NCBI GenBank assembly: GCA_022393335.1
Contig: JAJEKB010021049.1
Span: forward strand, 36,062-100,061
Direction of reading: 5' to 3'
Source of the DNA: Macrotrachela quadricornifera
Taxonomy: Eukaryota > Rotifera > Eurotatoria > Philodinida > Philodinidae
DNA: 64,000 nt
Shown here: positions 11,668-23,296 of the stretch, piece by piece
Layout of the letters: each line of letters opens with the position of its first letter
Numbering within the stretch: position 1 is the stretch's first letter
Program-made: the position numbers and the translations under genes
The notes under the pieces: model-generated
What the model was told of the DNA's origin: nothing
Databases searched by the model: none
What the model saw: only the letters and a program-made list of their open reading frames with translations

Positions 11668-12573
11668 TTACAATACGATTTTTATGAAAAAACAGAGACT
11701 AATAAGAAAAATTTTAGCAGAAGAAATGGAAACAGCATTAGATGTTATTTCTACGGGGCGAGGAGCGACGAATTGAACAAGTGAAATAAGACTGGTGACC
11801 CGCTCAGCAATAATCAAAGCGTTTGGATCGACATCATTCCCTTTTATACGGATGGAGAATTCACATTGAAGTTCTTCACCGTTTTTCAAGAGAAAAATAG
11901 TAGCCCCGTGCTTTTTATCTGCAAGTCGAACATCAAATTCGGCTGTAAATTGCACTTCATTGAGTTTGGGTACAGCAATAATGTCATTACCAGAGTGTGT
12001 CAACATTTTGCCAGCATTTGTAAATAGTGATGCCGTATTGACACGATCAGATGAGGAGAAGGTATTGACTTTGGGCGTGATCTTGTAACTCATTGCACTC
12101 TTGCTCATTAGTTTGCCATTGGTAGCATAAAAATCAAGTTCGAACTTAGGTTCCGTATAGTTAGCATAGGCACTGGTGGCATCCAATGAAACGCAGGCCA
12201 AAATTGGATCAGCATCAGAGACTTTCATAACAAAGTCAGCTGGTTCATTAACTTTTTTCTGCCGAGATTTCATTTGTATTGTTAAACGAAGATCATTTGG
12301 AGTGAGTGCTTCGTATTTAACAACAGTTACATTGGTAATTTTGAGCGAAGATCGAGAAACTTTGAAATTAATGGCGCCAGCTTTCTCAATAGCGGCAAGC
12401 TCATCAATAACGGCCGTGACACCTTGAACAAACGAGTTGTCACCAGACATCATGTGTGGATTGAGTACAACTTGATATTCGCGAGAATTATGTTCACATT
12501 CAAGTCTGATGCCATTAATCAAGATTGCTGATCTCAATATCAGATAGAAGAAAATCAAATACATGATGCACAC
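11668..12573 (-). CDS. Secreted, probably GPI-anchored protein of unknown family
   Basis: Single-exon ORF of 301 aa. Residues 1-22 are hydrophobic (MCIMYLIFFYLILRSAILI) and fit a signal peptide; a start at Met4 is equally possible. The mature part is acidic to neutral, rich in Ser, Thr, Asn and Val, with Cys at 25, about 138 and about 246 and two Asn-x-Thr sites. The last ~22 residues are again hydrophobic, end without a charged cytosolic tail, and follow a small-residue stretch (SNAVSISS), which suits a GPI-attachment signal. No known domain was recognised. Codon use is clearly less AT-biased than in the SLC22, PARP and PKS genes, as in the 26.7-kb and 31.3-kb genes. A TATATATATA run lies ~55-65 bp upstream of the start. 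Confidence 0.75.
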   Translation of the reverse strand: MCIMYLIFFYLILRSAILINGIRLECEHNSREYQVVLNPHMMSGDNSFVQGVTAVIDELAAIEKAGAINFKVSRSSLKITNVTVVKYEALTPNDLRLTIQMKSRQKKVNEPADFVMKVSDADPILACVSLDATSAYANYTEPKFELDFYATNGKLMSKSAMSYKITPKVNTFSSSDRVNTASLFTNAGKMLTHSGNDIIAVPKLNEVQFTAEFDVRLADKKHGATIFLLKNGEELQCEFSIRIKGNDVDPNALIIAERVTSLISLVQFVAPRPVEITSNAVSISSAKIFLISLCFFIKIVL

Positions 12574-12625
12574 GCTTCACATTAATTTTTGATGACGAAA
12601 ATAAATGTGAATATAATACGTCGGC

Positions 12626-12640
12626 TGATATATATATATG
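12626..12640 (-). promoter_or_regulatory. TATA-like run upstream of the secreted-protein gene
   Basis: An alternating TATATATATA tract sits about 55-65 bp before the ATG at 12573 on the - strand. Position and sequence fit a TATA box, but such tracts are common in this AT-rich DNA. Confidence 0.3.
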
Positions 12641-13694
12641 TTGATCTTGAAAGGAGATTAAGTTCTCTAATAGTTGTTATCAGCACGCCTCCTCTGTTGT
12701 TTTATTAATCATCGATATATCGATTACTTTTCTTTCTTTGTGTTGTTGTCGCTCTTGTAAGTGGATTCCTGTTTTCTTTGGCTTCCTTCGTCACTGAAAA
12801 AAAATGCGTAGAATAACCGACCCTTGTACGAAAAATAAAACTAGTGATGGGCCGAAACATCTTCGTAAGTCGTGACACAATATTTTAATTATAGCGAACG
12901 AACGAAAGAAAGAAAAAAAAACATTACGTTATACCGTCAATTTTTCCTGTTCTCCCGACTGTACGTAAGTTGATATATGTGTTTCTTTCGTTCTGTCGTG
13001 AGTTATTTTGTTCTTCCTTCTTGTACGACGTTCAGTGCGGCATCACGTAATAACCATTCAATACAAAGGATAATCAGACGACTATAACGAAATATAGATT
13101 TATTACGTCTGAGACGTAATAACGTAATAACTGCTTTTAATGTAATGAAAAAACTTTTGATTAAATATTTCAATCTATAGATTCAGATATTAACGAGAAT
13201 TAGAGCCACTCAAAATCTAGTAAGTCAAATCAAGTGAGAATTTACTTGACTTGAAGTAAGAAAATTTTTTTCTGACCTTCTGGATAGTTTCTAATATCTG
13301 TCATATTAATCGTCTAAAGAGTACATTTTATCGAATTTTTAATCAGGAAGACTGATACGATAGTTTATTGATAAACTAATTATTAAGTAAACTAATTCAT
13401 CAGTTATTTATCGAGCACCTACAACAATAATGTGAATTTTTAACCTCAATGAAAAGGTCATTTTCAAAATTGAAACGGGGCATAAGAAATTGCCAGACAA
13501 AGTATACAACAATTTCTTCTTCTCTCTTTTTTACTTCTGCCTATTTTGAATATTTCACTTCGACGACATTTTGATTTCGTCGAAATAGAATATTCAAAAC
13601 AGACAGAAGCAAAATAGAAAAAGAAAATAAATTGTCATATGTATTATCGGTCAATTGCTTATGTATAACTTTAATAAAATCTCACATAACATCA

Positions 13695-14580
13695 ATGAGT
13701 ACAAATTCATCATCTTTATCAGTAACTAATTCAATGCTAACATCACTATTATCAAAAAATGCACCAATATCTACCTCTCCATCGTCTTCATCAACTACAC
13801 CTAGATGAATTCTTAAGTCAAAAAGAAGCTTGATCTGGAGATATTTTAATACTATCAATCATGATGAATTGCGTGTTAAGTGCGTCTAATGTTCATTCAC
13901 TATTATTCGTAAATCAACATCTACTTCGAATTTATTACATCACATACAAACGCAACATAATTCTGAATATCAGAATATAAATAAATCGATGAAATTAAAA
14001 TCACAAATGCGAACAAATGGATCATCACCAAGATTACCATTATTAAGCGAACGATCTATGCATTTAACCAAATTAATTGCAAATTTTATCATTTTTAATT
14101 ATCTTCCTTTATCAATTGTTGAAAGTTCTCAACTACAAGCAATTTTTCGAGAAGCTGAACCATCATGTGTTATTCCTAAAGAAAATATTTCGTAAATAAA
14201 ATATTCCAAGATCTGTATTCTGAAATTCGAGAAAACGTTTATAATGAATTATAATTAGTACCTGGCAGGTGATTCTGTATTCATGTTGATTTACAGACAG
14301 TCTTTTTCTGATATTTTAGGTATTTGTTTAACAATAGATATCTGGACATCTCAAGCTAATCAAGCTTATATGACTGTAACGGCTCATTTTGTTGATTTAA
14401 AAACTAACAAAATTAAAAATTTTGTGCTGGAAACTAAAGAATTTTCCGGAAAACATACAGCTGAACGAATCTTTTCTCAGTTACCATTATACTCACTACA
14501 AAACAAAACATGCGAGAAATTTTACTTCAGGAAAAACAATTTCCAAAATCATTTCTTTCGTTGTTTTCATATTCAATGTA
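13695..14580 (+). pseudogene. hAT transposase with BED zinc finger, broken
   Basis: From the ATG at 13695 a Ser/Thr-rich leader runs into a TGA at about 13806. A shifted frame then reads a BED-type zinc finger (WRYFNTINHDELRVKC, then STSNLLHHI and TQH, i.e. C..C, H..H with one codon lost to a stop). Next comes a helical region at 13989-14195 ending in a stop. At 14283-14585 the catalytic-domain start reads LTIDIWTSQANQAYMTVTAH, a hallmark hAT block with the first catalytic Asp. The remaining catalytic domain and the hAT dimerisation domain are missing, replaced by the nested element. Possible introns cannot be excluded at the breaks, but the loss of the 3' half makes it non-functional. Confidence 0.75.
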
Positions 14581-14604
14581 TGTGATAACGTAAGAGAAAC
14601 GTAA

Positions 14605-15968
14605 CCCATGTCGTGAAAATCGTTAAAAAATCGACGATTAATCGCGATATATCGAAACGATAATCGTCCACTAAATCAGCGATTAATCGGCGATTTTTGA
14701 TGATATTTTTAGCGATTACTAGGATATATCGCGATTAATCACTGATTACTTGAAATATTACCGTAGCAATATCGCCCGTTTAATCGCTTATAATCGCGAT
14801 TAATCAGTATTTTTATTAGAAGCTGATTGGCCACATTTAGAATTTTTGATTATCTTTTATTTGAAAATAATTAACTATTTTTAAGATCTGCTACAGTAGA
14901 ACTATAAATATCATCATCATCTAGTCTGTATGTAGTAGCATTCAAATTTGGATGATGAGTACATGAAGAATCATCCAATGTACATCTTGTGTCTTCTTGA
15001 TCATTAATTGAATGTTCATTTTGAATATCAATTATTGAATCGTCATCAGAAGATGTAAGATATGAGTCAAAATTATTTAAAATATCTAATAATGCTTTTT
15101 TTTGTTGTCGACGTCGCTCTTGTTTTCGACGAGCACGAGTAACATATGGTGTCTGAGGAGTAAACATCTGAAAAGATATTAAAAAAAAGTGTAAAAGTTA
15201 CGGACGATTGATAAAGGATGTTGGTAATAATGAATAATAAATAAAATACTTTGGAAAAGCAAGATAGAGATTATGTTCATCAAATATACGACACTAATAC
15301 ATAAAAAATTCTTTATTATTATACATAATTTAATTTTGAAATTAGAATGAAAAATTTATCTATAGATTAGTTGACGTATGAATTCAGACAAATTTAGAAC
15401 TTACTATAAAAATCCTAAAAAATCTAATTCTTACTCATACGTTCAAAATTTTACATTCCAAATTCAGCCGAAAAAATCTAAATTTATTAAAATCATATTT
15501 ATGACCATAATATGATGTTAAAATAATCATCAAAGGGCAGTCGAATTGAACGTTCATACAATATATATAATTAATTAATGGTTACAACGAACAAACGAGA
15601 CGTTGATCTTTATAACGATTATCCAACCAAATGAATGCTATACTACCGACATCAAATTTAGCAATAAATTGTTTTATTACGAGTAAACGTACAAAAACAC
15701 AATTTACTATTTTTAAAATATTATCTATGAGTTTACATGTCAAATTTTTGGTAATGTAACAAAAAATTTTCACCTGATAAAAAAAAGATTTCGATTAATT
15801 GCGATTAATCATTTCGATTTATCGTCAATTTTGAAAAATCGTTTCTTCTATCATAATCGCGATTAATTCTGATTTAATCACCGATTTTTTTCCAAAATAC
15901 GATTAATCACGATTTTACGCCGATTTTTTTGAAAATCGGCAAAATCGCGACGATTTTCTCGACATGGG
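14605..15968. mobile_element. Nested element with CCCATGTCG termini and subterminal ATCGCGATTAATC repeats
   Basis: The ends are inverted copies of CCCATGTCG-[TA]-GAAAATCG (from 14605 and ending at 15968). About 220 bp inside the left end and 180 bp inside the right end are packed with CGATTAATCG, ATCGCGATTAATC and ATATATCG words in both orientations. These resemble the subterminal transposase-binding arrays of hAT elements. A 98-codon ORF lies between the arrays on the - strand. Confidence 0.6.
14871..15167 (-). CDS. Small acidic protein inside the nested element
   Basis: A 98-aa ORF. Residues 10-25 are strongly basic (RARRKQERRRQQKK), which could be a nuclear signal or DNA contact. The rest is acidic and Ser/Asp-rich (SSDDDS, DDDD). 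No domain was recognised. It may be a fragment of an element-encoded protein. The ATG follows a plausible splice acceptor region, so it could also be a terminal exon. Confidence 0.35.
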   Translation of the reverse strand: MFTPQTPYVTRARRKQERRRQQKKALLDILNNFDSYLTSSDDDSIIDIQNEHSINDQEDTRCTLDDSSCTHHPNLNATTYRLDDDDIYSSTVADLKNS

Positions 15969-16144
15969 AAGACGTTCATTACGCCGTCTGTAATATACTT
16001 GTTCTTTCGTTCTACCGTAGCTTTTACGATTATATTCGTATATATCACGACTATTTTTTTTCTGTTCTGTCGCGATTTACGACGGTACGAAAATGAACGT
16101 ATTACGCTTCTTACGGCTTGCGGCCCATCACTAACGATGCCCGA

Positions 16145-16480
16145 GAAAGAGTTTATTATTCTGCGTATAAGGATATATTATTCTATCTTATTATCAAGAG
16201 GATTTATTATTCTACGTTTGAGGGTATATTATTAAGCTTTATTATCAGGAGACTTTATTATTCTACGTCTACGGGTAGATTATACTGCGATTATAGATAG
16301 AGTTTATTATTCTACGTATAAGGATATATTATTTGACCTTATTATCAAAAGGATTTATTAATTTACGCTTAAAAAATAGATTATGCAACGATTTTAAGAA
16401 AAGATGTATTATTCTACGCATAAAGGTAGATTATTCTACGTTATCTTCACAATGGTTTAGTATTCCACACATAATGATTG
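16145..16480. repeat. Degenerate ~60-65-bp tandem repeat (TTTATTATTCTACGT)
   Basis: At least five diverged units carry TTTATTATTCTACG[TC] followed by [TA]AAGG-ATATATTATT and TTATTATCA[AG][GA][AG]G. The array starts directly beside the hAT right end. Short ORFs here are by-products of the repeat. Confidence 0.6.
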
Positions 16481-16599
16481 ATTCTAAGATGATTGTTCGC
16501 CATCAAATGGAAGAAATAGAATTGAACAATTTAGTTTTTTATTATTTTCTGCTCTTTATCTGAATATCTTGATAGTTATTTAGCATATCATAAGAAAAA

Positions 16600-17800
16600 T
16601 GCGATAAAATGATTATGTTCATCTAAACAACTTTTCATCTACTTATCTTGATATATGCTGTGCGTTTAATGAGGAGGAATAAAATCAATCGATTCAGTAT
16701 AATTTTCTTTTTCTCTGCATTTTCGTCATGGTTTTCCAACGTTATATGAGATAAATCGAATTAGTTACTTTCCTTTACTTTTCCTTCTATTCTTAACTTA
16801 TCCTGACAGATTATGACTACTTTATGATACAAATTGAATATCTTTTTTTCAATTCTTCTTTTTCTTCATTAATTTATCCTAATACTTTTCAGCGTCTAAT
16901 GAGGCAAATTGAGTAACTTGTGTTTCTTTATATTTCTGTATTTTCTTTGCGTTATCTTAATAATTTTTCAGTATCTTTCTAGCAAAATCGATTAAGCTAG
17001 GCTTCTTTCCATCTCCTGTCCCCTTTCATGTTGTCGTGATATTCTTTCTGGATGTTATGAGATAAATCCATTAAGATAAGTTTCTTCACTTTTCTTGGCG
17101 TTGTTCTGATACTGTCTCAGGATCTTATGGAATAAATCGATTAAGTTAGGTTTCTTCAACTTACTTTAACTACTTCGTGTTCTGCTGATACTTTTTTATT
17201 TTTCGAGCATCTTCTGACACAAATCGAGTAAGACAGGTGTTTCTTTACTTCTCCTGCCCCTTCATTGTCTTAGCCTAATAGCCTTCAACATCTAATAAGA
17301 TAGCTCGAATAAGCCAAGTTCTTTTACTTTCCTTTTTCATCATTAGTGTCTTTTAATATGTTTGCAATAAATTATGATACGAATCCAGTAAGCCAATTTG
17401 ATGTATTTATTTATTTATTTTTCTTCTTTATGTTACACTGATAGATTTTCCGATTCTTATACCACAAATCGAATGAACTAGATTTCTTTACTTTTCGTTT
17501 TCTTCATTAATTTTTCCTAAAATTTTGTCAGTAACTAAAGAAAGAAATCGAATCAATCAGTTTTCTTTACGTTATCCAGATATTTTTTAAGCATCTTATG
17601 GGGTAAATGGAATAAGTTAGAATTTTTTCCTTTTCTTTATATTGATTAAACTATCCTGTAGGCTTTTCAAATCTTAGGTGACAAATGGAATATATTATGT
17701 TTCTTTACTTCTTTTTGCATCCCTTCTTGTAGATAGATTTTGTGGATGTTATGAGACAAATCGAATAAGTTAAAGAGTAGTCCAAAAATTTGATCCCTCT
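16600..17800. repeat. Degenerate ~70-120-bp satellite-like array
   Basis: The words AAATCGA[AT]TAAG, TTAGG[TC]TTCTT and CTTTTC[TC]T recur about a dozen times at irregular 70-120-bp spacing, with [AC]ATCTTATGA-type linkers. The units are strongly diverged. No gene was seen. Confidence 0.5.
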
Positions 17801-17888
17801 CTATAAATTAGGGATATTATATAAGAAACAAATATGGATAATTAAGCGAAATATACAGTTTTATATAGAATGATTATAGCTATCATCT

Positions 17889-18620
17889 GAAAGAGGTATT
17901 TCAAGTTGTGTTCAAGTCATGAAAAGTTCTAATCAATTTATTAGTCAGAACGAAGTCTTTTGTATCGTGCATTTTTTACAAAAACAAACAAAATATATTT
18001 GCAATGATTGAGTTATAAAAGTTGAGTAACCTGTTATTTTCTGAATGTTTTTTAATGTTATTCGATAGAGTTTAACATGTTCTATAACAATTGCAATATT
18101 ATTAAAGTTTCAAATCCTCTTCTGATACAAAACTTCGGTAAGATCAAGAAGACTAATAAAAATCTCGTATATTCTCTATCAATAACAGGATGCTGAACTT
18201 TCAATAGACTTAGTAGATTCACTGGTTTGCCTTTTTATCAAAGCTCGGAAGAGTTATTCATTGGTCTGTGAACAGACAAAATGGTGAATCCACTAAGACT
18301 ATTGAAAGGTGAGCATCCTGTTACTGGTAGAGGATACACAAAACTTTTATTGATCTTCTTGATTTTACCGAAGTTTTGTATCAAAAAAAGGATTTAAAAT
18401 TTTAAGAATATTGTAATTGTTATAGAGCATACTAAACTCTATCGAATAACATTAAAAAACATTCAGAAAATAATAGGTTACTCAACTTTCATAACTCAAT
18501 CGTTACACATATATTTAGTTTGTTTTTGTAAAAAATGCACGATACAAAAGACTTCGTTCTTACTAATAAATTGATTTGAACTTTTCATGACTTGAACACA
18601 ACTTGAAAGACCTTCTTTTA
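17889..18620. repeat. Large foldback: two ~335-bp inverted arms with ~50-bp loop
   Basis: Arms 17889-18227 and 18277-18620 are reverse complements of about 90% identity by eye. The loop is about 18228-18276. Both arms keep the same short reading frame facing outward to inward (SSCVQVMKSSNQFIS, then VFCIVHFLQKQTKY and a stop): on + in the left arm and on - in the right arm. This suggests that each arm carries the same exon-like coding relic. Confidence 0.75.
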
Positions 18621-18835
18621 CCGCGTTTGAAACCCTTGTAAAATAATAATCGCTCCAAACGCTTATTAATACTCTATCAAACATCTTTTCAAATATGCAT
18701 GCAAGAAATCTTTTTTATCTGCATAAAGATTCGAAATTTTCGATATACAAACTCTCTAAATCCGACCAAATCTGTGTGTCAATTATAACCAGTTCTATTC
18801 ATTCTGTCTGATACTAGTAACGGCTGTCCCAGGAA

Positions 18836-19665
18836 TAATGAGTCTTTCAGTATTTTGAATATTTCTTCACTATTATTCCTTTGATTAAAATACTTTTTTT
18901 ATTAAAAGAAAGCACTTGAAATTCTCTACAAAACCATACATGACCAGGCTGAAAAACTGCTTTAAATATATTTGGAAAAAGATGAAAGTCAAAGACATAG
19001 AAAAAGCTGTAAAATGTAAAGGATTGAGCACCATTTACGGCCACGCTTTGGATCCCATTTGTTATCAATCCACTGTATTAAAAAAAAGAAGATATACCAA
19101 AAGATGCAGCGTGAAAAGCCCTACAATTTACATAACACCGCTTATTTTATAGCTGAAATTTTTGTTTTCAAAATAGACAACATTTTTCAGCGATTAGATT
19201 TTGACCATACAAAATTAATTTTTTTTTTAATACAAGATGAATTCATTCTTTTTAGTGTCATCTTGTTATTACCTGATATGTGTTCATTAAAACAAAATGA
19301 AACATACCACAAGATGCAGCGTGAAAAGCTCTACAATTTACAAAAGAACAATGGTGCGAAGACTCGTCTAAATTGTACGGCTTTTCATGCTGCACCTTTT
19401 AACATATTTTGATTTTCTAATAGAGCAAAGTAAGTAATTGAAGAATTGGATGCAAACCACAACCATTGATGACGCTCAATCCTTTACATTTTACAGCTTT
19501 TTCTGTCTTCGATTTTCATCTTTTTTCAAATGTATTTAAAGCAGTTTTTCGGCCTGGTCATGTGTGGTTTTGTAGAGAATTTCAAGCTCTATCTTTTAAT
19601 AAAAAAGTATTTTGATCAAAGGAATAATAGCGAAAAAATATTCAAAACACTGAGAGGCTCATTAA
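18836..19665. mobile_element. ~830-bp foldback/MITE-like element with ~210-bp inverted arms
   Basis: The left arm (18836-19050) starts TAATGAGTCTTTCAGT; the right arm (about 19455-19665) ends as its reverse complement (CTGAGAGGCTCATTA). The arms share an ATTTTGAATATTT[CT]TTC block and a GGATTGAGC block at the inner end. The centre holds three copies of the motif annotated separately. No transposase is present. Confidence 0.65.
19093..19412. repeat. Three copies of a ~45-nt motif AAGATGCAGCGTGAAAAGC
   Basis: Forward copies lie at 19093-19131 and 19299-19343, each ATACCA-[AC]-AAGATGCAGCGTGAAAAGC followed by [CT]CTACAATTTA. A reverse copy lies at about 19368-19412. Four more copies of the same motif occur at 62.5-63.1 kb. 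Confidence 0.7.
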
Positions 19666-22380
19666 TCCTGTGACACCCGTTATATTGACACAGACACATA
19701 TACATGGAAAATAGGAAATAATTTACTGAACAATTACTTTTTGGAAAATCAATCTTAAATAAGCTGAAGCATTTTTAAAGTTTCATGATTTATTCATTAA
19801 ATTTTAAATAATTCGAAAATGCTTGATTTTCTAATTTATAGAAATTCAGTTTGATTTTCTTAAAAAATAATTTTCAAATGAATTAAGAAATCAATATAAA
19901 TTCTAGCGAAAGTCGAAAATAATAGTAAGTTTCTGGAAAAATTTTTGAACTATGACCCCTGTACAGGCATTGTTCATTCATGTATATAAATCAGCCGATA
20001 GTGTCTTACAGTCATTATTTTCTTCGGCAGTCGTAGAGAGTAGATAAATAATTTTTTTTAAAAGTTATTAATCAAGTTTCATATTTGAAAAAAATACTAT
20101 CATTTGGTTTTATTTATTGTTCTCATGCATTAATGTTCGATGATATTTGTTATTTAGATACATTAATGACCAATGATATTTATTGATTATTTTGATACAT
20201 TAGTTATAAACGATATGTTATTAATATGAAAATAAAGATACCTCAATATCATATAAAAATTCAATTCGATTTTCCATATTTTAGAAAGTAGAATATCTAC
20301 GATTAAACTCTATAACTCATTTTCTAGTATACAGTGTAGCTACTCTGTGTCATACCCTCTTGTCAGTAGAGGGAAGATTTGTAATTGATGATAATTTGAT
20401 CATTAATTTTCGATGATTTCAATGTTTTTTTGATAAAAAATACGTACAAAAAAGATAAAATACAACTAAAAATGACTATATTATTCTTGATATCCAATGA
20501 TTAACTGTTTCATTTCATACTATTCTATTTGTATGTCTACCGTTCTGCAAAAAAACGTATCTAGAATGCAGCAAAAATATTAATGAAACTGTTATCGTTT
20601 TATTTCTCTTTTCAAAAAAAATATATTATTTTATCAAATGTTTATTAAAAGAAAAAGAAAAAGAAGAATCATGTATATATATATAGAATAAAGAAGGATT
20701 AGAAGAAAAAGGAAAGATAATATATAATAGCTAAGAAAATATGTGATGTACTCGAACAATATCGCGCAAAGAAAAAATCGACTCTTGGTGAAAAAAAAAT
20801 CCAGTAGGAGAAAGAGAACAGAAATTACTTACATGTATTCAAAGTATTCACTGATGCTTGGAAGAAACCAACAAAATAAAGAGGAAAATAGTACCCTGTA
20901 AATGGGACTAGGTCGTATATATAAGCTACCATATCTATTGAGATAGTACCAATTGGCGGTTGGTGCAGAACACAACACAATATTATTCAACGCATTTATC
21001 ATTTATTGGTTTGTTTCTCTTCTAATATAAGGAAGAGCTGTAAACAAGTTAACCAATAAACTATTAATTTTACGACATTTCATTTCCCAGTAAGTAAAGA
21101 AAACATCAACAATCACTAAATTCTATGTAATTTCGAACAACTTCAGAAAGCGACAACTATATGTTCTATAAAAGAATAAGAAATTCACTTCTATTTTCTC
21201 ACTTTATTACACATTAATTTGTATCGAATTAAATAGTCTGTTCTTTCCTAGATCTGTTTTTAATAATACACTTCTACTCTTTATTATGGTCTTAAACAAT
21301 TGCTTTTGTTTTTGATATTTTTATTCATATCAACATTGGACGCGCTATCGTACGTCCTTGAATTCCCCATTACTACTTTATTTATTGTTTACTCATTAAC
21401 TTTATGCTTTTTATCTTCTCGCATTTATTGTTTACATTATTTATCTTATCTTTTCGTCTTCTTATTTTTTTCTTTATTTCGGTCTTTTTTCTCGTGTCTA
21501 CAACACTAGCTTCTTCTTTTTTGTTATTATAGATGCTCATCAGAGCATCTCAATGACGTTTGCAATGGAGATTTCAGCATATGTCCTCTATTCGATCATA
21601 CATATTATTCTAAAGGCTTGTTTTTATTAACATATGACCTTGCAGGTGTCGTCCCGTATATTTATTCTTCCTTATATACTGGATATATATCATCGATTAG
21701 TAGATAGATCATTTCTATTCCTTCTTTAGCTAGAGTAACTCCGTTTTGTAGATTGTTTTCTTTCTTTTTTTTGTTTCTACTTCTCTCTTCTCTCTTTCAT
21801 TTTTTCTTTAGTCTATTTTTCTTTTCTGCGATCCTTGTTTTTTAGGTCAAGATTATCGGGTTATTCATTTCTTGTTTTTGCATATTTATCTCGATTTTTC
21901 TTCGAGTTACTTGGGCGATATCACAATTAGACAATAGTTGATAGGAAAGAAGAACAAATGTGAAAAACAAGAGTGTGACGTTATCATATTGTCTAGTCTG
22001 TTCTTCCTTTTCATTCGTATGACGTCGTAACTTAATAGCTTGTACAGTACATATATTGGTAGTTCTTCTTTCTGTTTTTCTATCACTAAGATGAAGATTC
22101 TCCTACGTACTCTATGGATAATCGAAAGACGGATATTTCTTTCCTATATCATCGCGTCATTATATTTATCGAGATGGCGAATTGTGTTTTCTCTTTCTTT
22201 TTCTTCTATCATTGAGATAGATGTTCTAGTACGCATTGGTAATGGAGGAATTTCATATTTATACCTAAAAGAGTTCAAGCATAAATAATAAATTCACCAC
22301 CTATCTACGAAATTACAAATTAAATATTTACATCCACATGAATATGTCTGAATTAATACGAAACACTCATTAAGGTCACC
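19666..22380. other. AT-rich spacer, no supported gene
   Basis: No ORF of interest. The T/C-rich ORF at 21300-21509 is low-complexity hydrophobic translation. Purine runs (20640-20830) and pyrimidine runs (21420-21830, 22190-22210) dominate. Confidence 0.5.
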
Positions 22381-22389
22381 CCCGCCCCT

Positions 22390-23100
22390 CTCTAAAAAAA
22401 AATCATTTTTTATCAGAAATTCCGGAATTGGGATACATGTACGAGAAGATAGCCTGTCTTCAGCTCTTTCAGAAACAATACGAACTTTCTTTTGATGCCT
22501 CGTTTCTCGCACGATTTTTGATGATTTTCGCCATGTACTGCACGTGAAACAAAGTTTTTTTTTTAAAAAACGAAAAATCTTTTTCATTTTTTCTCAGAAC
22601 GTGGTTTCAACGACGTAACACCACCGTCATACTACCACAGTATAATATTAACTCAAATATGTTTTTTGTTTGAAAGCTTGTGTTTAAGGCTAGTCCCCCT
22701 CGTGATCCTTTTTAAAATAAGCCTTTTTATTATCATATAAGAACACATCTTTATAGAAAAAGCGCAATTTTTTAGGGGTTTTGTAAGTCATAGAACTTGT
22801 CACTTCTTTTCTTCGTTTAAAATGTGAGAATTCAAAATCAAGGACCACGAGAGGGGCTAGCCCTAGAGACAAACTTTCAAACAATATATATATAATGAGA
22901 GTTCAAAGAGAAATTTTAGCGCTAAAATGAGCTATTTTTGACCCTGGTTTGGTTGATACCTCTGTCAAACGCTAGTAAATCGAACTGAAAATTTTACCAC
23001 AACCTCCTCACTTCAGTCCCAACATACGTTCCTAATTCCAGCCCATTTGAACGTATCTCGGATGAGACCAATTTTTGAAGAGGGGAGTGACTCTGACAAA
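22390..23100. repeat. Dispersed repeat, copy A (related to 53890-54540)
   Basis: Blocks matching the 53.9-kb copy in the same orientation include ATCA..TTTTTATCAGAAATTC, the TGCCTGTCTTC-GCTCTTTCA segment, CGATGATTTTCG, and at 22925-23080 TGAGCTATTTTTGACC with TCTGTCAAACG and ACGTATCTCGG. The copies are clearly diverged. In copy A the two halves are separated by the MITE at 22668-22885. Confidence 0.45.
22668..22885. mobile_element. ~218-bp MITE with ~48-bp terminal inverted repeats
   Basis: The left end TGTTTGAAAG-[CT]-TTGT and its GGCTAG[TC]CCC block are repeated as reverse complement at the right end (ACAAACTTTCAAACA, with GGGGCTAGCC). The repeats are about 80% identical by eye. It sits inside the dispersed repeat of copy A. 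No coding capacity. Confidence 0.6.
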
Positions 23101-23107
23101 GATCATA

Positions 23108-23182
23108 AAATCCGAGCAGGAATCGAATCTGCATCTTTCAATAGTCGGTTGGATGTTCTACCGTCGAAGTAGCTGATTTTCT
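23108..23182 (-). tRNA. tRNA-like relic, probably a pseudogene
   Basis: On the - strand a D-arm-like stem (CTAC, loop, GTAG, then AAC) is followed by a weak anticodon arm with loop CCGACTA and a T-arm-like segment GCAGATTCGATTCCTGC that has a proper TTCGATT loop and four of five stem pairs. The acceptor stem is poor, position 33 is C rather than T, and no clean cloverleaf closes. It reads as a decayed tRNA or a tRNA-derived fragment, not a working gene. Confidence 0.3.
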
Positions 23183-23296
23183 CTCTAGTTATGAAAAAAA
23201 TACGTTTGTAGAGGCGGCTCGCTTGACCCTCGACTGAAATCGACCTAACGATTTATCATTGCTTTATGAATTCGTCCCCAAGAACTATTACTGAGC

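Larger units (their letters stand above)
12842..16133 (+). mobile_element. hAT-superfamily element, degenerate, carrying a nested second element
   Basis: The ends are inverted copies of TAGTGATGGGCCG (12842-12854 and 16121-16133), a typical hAT terminus. Subterminal zones on both sides are rich in ACGTAATA or TACGTT-type words. The + strand interior encodes a broken hAT transposase. The 8 bases next to the two ends do not match convincingly, so no target duplication is claimed. A second inverted-repeat element sits at 14605-15968, downstream of the transposase remnant. Confidence 0.7.

Noticed and set aside
13080..13140. Cluster of ACGTAATA words as a possible operator array
   Set aside because: Better explained as hAT subterminal sequence.
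21300..21509. 69-codon hydrophobic frame
   Set aside because: Translation of T/C-rich low-complexity DNA; no charged loops or start context typical of a small membrane protein.
23108..23182. A functional tRNA
   Set aside because: The acceptor stem does not close and position 33 is C, so it is listed only as a low-confidence relic.
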